From assembly GCA_023053575.1 (NCBI GenBank), contig JAKZAP010000005.1, positions 4,154,001-4,218,000 on the forward strand: 64,000 bases of DNA, written 5' to 3'. The translations under genes were made by a program, and so were the position numbers. Under the pieces are notes generated by a model. That model saw only the letters and a program-made list of their open reading frames with translations. It was not told the origin of the DNA and searched no databases. This document shows positions 62,690 through 64,000 of the stretch, one piece after another (position 1 is the first letter of the stretch; the number at the start of each line of letters is the position of its first letter). Origin of the DNA: Branchinecta lynchi. Taxonomy: Eukaryota; Arthropoda; Branchiopoda; Anostraca; Branchinectidae.

Positions 62690-63190
62690 CTGTGGTCAGG
62701 GAGGTATAACAGTCGATTCTTACTTACAAGTCCCTGACATGTCTCACAATCCGCCTATTCTTTGTTTGAGTTTGTACCCTACCACTAAAGTTGTCAACCC
62801 CTCAAAGACTTAATTCTATATTACACTGATAGACCAAGGATACTAGTTTGTTACCCTCTATAGAGATAAAAAAATGTGCACCAATTTTCACAAGTTTCTA
62901 GCCACTCATGAACCCCTTCTAGCAACCGATTATTACTTACAAGTCCATCTCCCCGTGATAGACATGGTACCAAATAGTTCTCACGATAAAATACACAAGA
63001 AAGAAATAATAGGACAGGTACACCGACTACCAACGTTGCCAACCCCTCATCGCCGAAGATGATTATGTTCTAACAGCCGATTGTTGCTTACAAGTACCCT
63101 ACATGTCTCACGATTGGGATCAGCCTATTTTTGGTTTCACTGTGTACCTCACTACTGAAGTTTACAACCCCTCCAAACTTTCGAACTGTT
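62690..63190. repeat. Repeat K, detached partial copy
   Basis: 'ttacaagtccctgacatgtc', 'taccctaccactaaagttgt', 'caacccctcaaagacttaat' and 'atgtgcaccaattttcacaa' match 60540-60760 in order. Then 'acttacaagtccatctcccc' and 'cccctcatcgccgaagatga' match 60770-60930. About 1.5 kb of unrelated sequence separates it from the first array. Confidence 0.8.
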
Positions 63191-64000
63191 GTATCTCATG
63201 AAGGACTTTTTATACCAAAAAAACAGATGACATATACTTTGATCAGCTCATCAAGGTCTATCGAATGCCATGGAAAAAAACAGTTGACTTTTTTGCCGTA
63301 GGCCAACTTTCTAAATCACCACGTAGAAAGGAGCAAAGGATGAGTTCTATTTTCTTCAGCAGTGACAGAACTTTTAAAGTCTAAGAGGCCCATCTGATAT
63401 CATTTCTGATCCCAAGTGTAAGGAATGGAATGATAAACTCAGCTGAAATCACGAACAGAAATGGGTAAAAACAACAGATGGCAGCACTTTCGGACCCGTG
63501 GGAAAATGACACTTTTTTTATTCTGTAAATTTTTCTATTTATCACTCAAAGAAGATATACTGGCTGTGGGGCCGGGGAACTGCCGCACATATTTCGCACT
63601 TATAGATTTTAGTCCACCTTCAGTTTAAAAATGGTGCCTGTCTGCTTGCCCGCTAGAACGGAGCTTTCCACTCGAAAGCAGAAACATGGTTTGATGAAAC
63701 GAAAGCTTGGCTGCATAACTTCAGATAGTCCTCTCTGACACAGGCTATACAACTCAACTTTACTTCACACACTGTAGGCTCTGGTTCAATTACAAGCACA
63801 AACCATCCTTTTTGGCCACCGGCAAGAGTTCTACGGAGCTTTCCAAAGTGTAATGTCATATTCGTCAATCCGGCCTAAGGTCCACACTTTCCGTAAAAAC
63901 CGCACAGGTTAGACCCTTACCAATTTGTAAGAAAAAGCGCAAATCGAGGTACTAGGAAAACAAGAGCTACGAGCTCATATGGCACTTGTTACGAGTAGGC
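63191..64000. other. Unassigned end of window
   Basis: A 71-codon minus frame at 63653-63868 has no recognised domain. Near the end, 'catatggcacttg' resembles the 'gtgccataaaaa' motif next to the LINE relics at 56150 and 58435, so another LINE may begin here. Confidence 0.35.

Overview
The window looks like animal nuclear DNA, most likely from a non-vertebrate. It has two spliced animal-type regulatory genes and no operons or prokaryotic signals. The spaces between are filled with transposon debris: hAT, PIF/Harbinger-like and Tc1/mariner-like non-autonomous elements, 5'-truncated LINEs with microsatellite tails, nested insertions, local tandem duplications and many poly(C)/poly(G) runs. I cannot fix the lineage. 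A recognisable FOXJ1 suggests an animal that still makes motile cilia or flagella somewhere, for example in sperm.

Genes. (1) FOXJ1 lies on the minus strand: coding exon 1 is 13588-13265 and coding exon 2 is 11071-10319. The two join in phase 0 inside the forkhead recognition helix and give about 358 residues. (2) A BTB/POZ zinc-finger transcription factor, also on the minus strand, has three exons recovered (27443-27314, 25619-25377, 22610-21618). They join cleanly and encode the second half of a BTB domain, a Ser/Pro-rich linker, an acidic repeat, a small Cys/His cluster and two C2H2 fingers. Its first exon or exons, with the start codon and the first half of the BTB fold, were not found. 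The two genes are neighbours on the same strand with about 8 kb of repeats between them.

Layout. 0-10 kb: repeats, including a three-deep nest at 3.4-5.1 kb and the first hAT elements with poly(C) tracts. 10.3-13.6 kb: FOXJ1, with two different miniature transposons sitting back to back in its intron. 14-21.6 kb: LINE 3' ends, a hAT relic, an inverted-repeat element and a short unassigned ORF. 21.6-27.5 kb: BTB-ZF gene. 27.5-36.4 kb: LINE tails, a 2.0-kb hAT element with intact ends and target duplication, an inverted minisatellite and a degenerate satellite. 36.7-55.9 kb: several copies of a dispersed repeat (called family A here) built of ~136-bp units, more MITEs and LINE fragments. 56-64 kb: local duplications, a tRNA-like sequence, a LINE relic and a ~0.86-kb tandem repeat.

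The strongest observations beyond the genes are five kinds. There are hAT-type MITE families whose ends carry poly(C)/poly(G), with seven perfect 8-bp target-site duplications read by eye and an eighth imperfect. A filled/empty site pair inside a tandem duplication defines the borders of family A. A retroelement-like repeat has hammerhead-ribozyme-like CUGANGAG and CGAAA boxes. A PIF/Harbinger-like MITE and a mariner-like MITE abut in the FOXJ1 intron. An element-in-element-in-element nest sits at 3.4-5.1 kb. Repeat family letters (A, B, C and so on) are local labels coined here, not database names. Coordinates of degenerate repeats are approximate.
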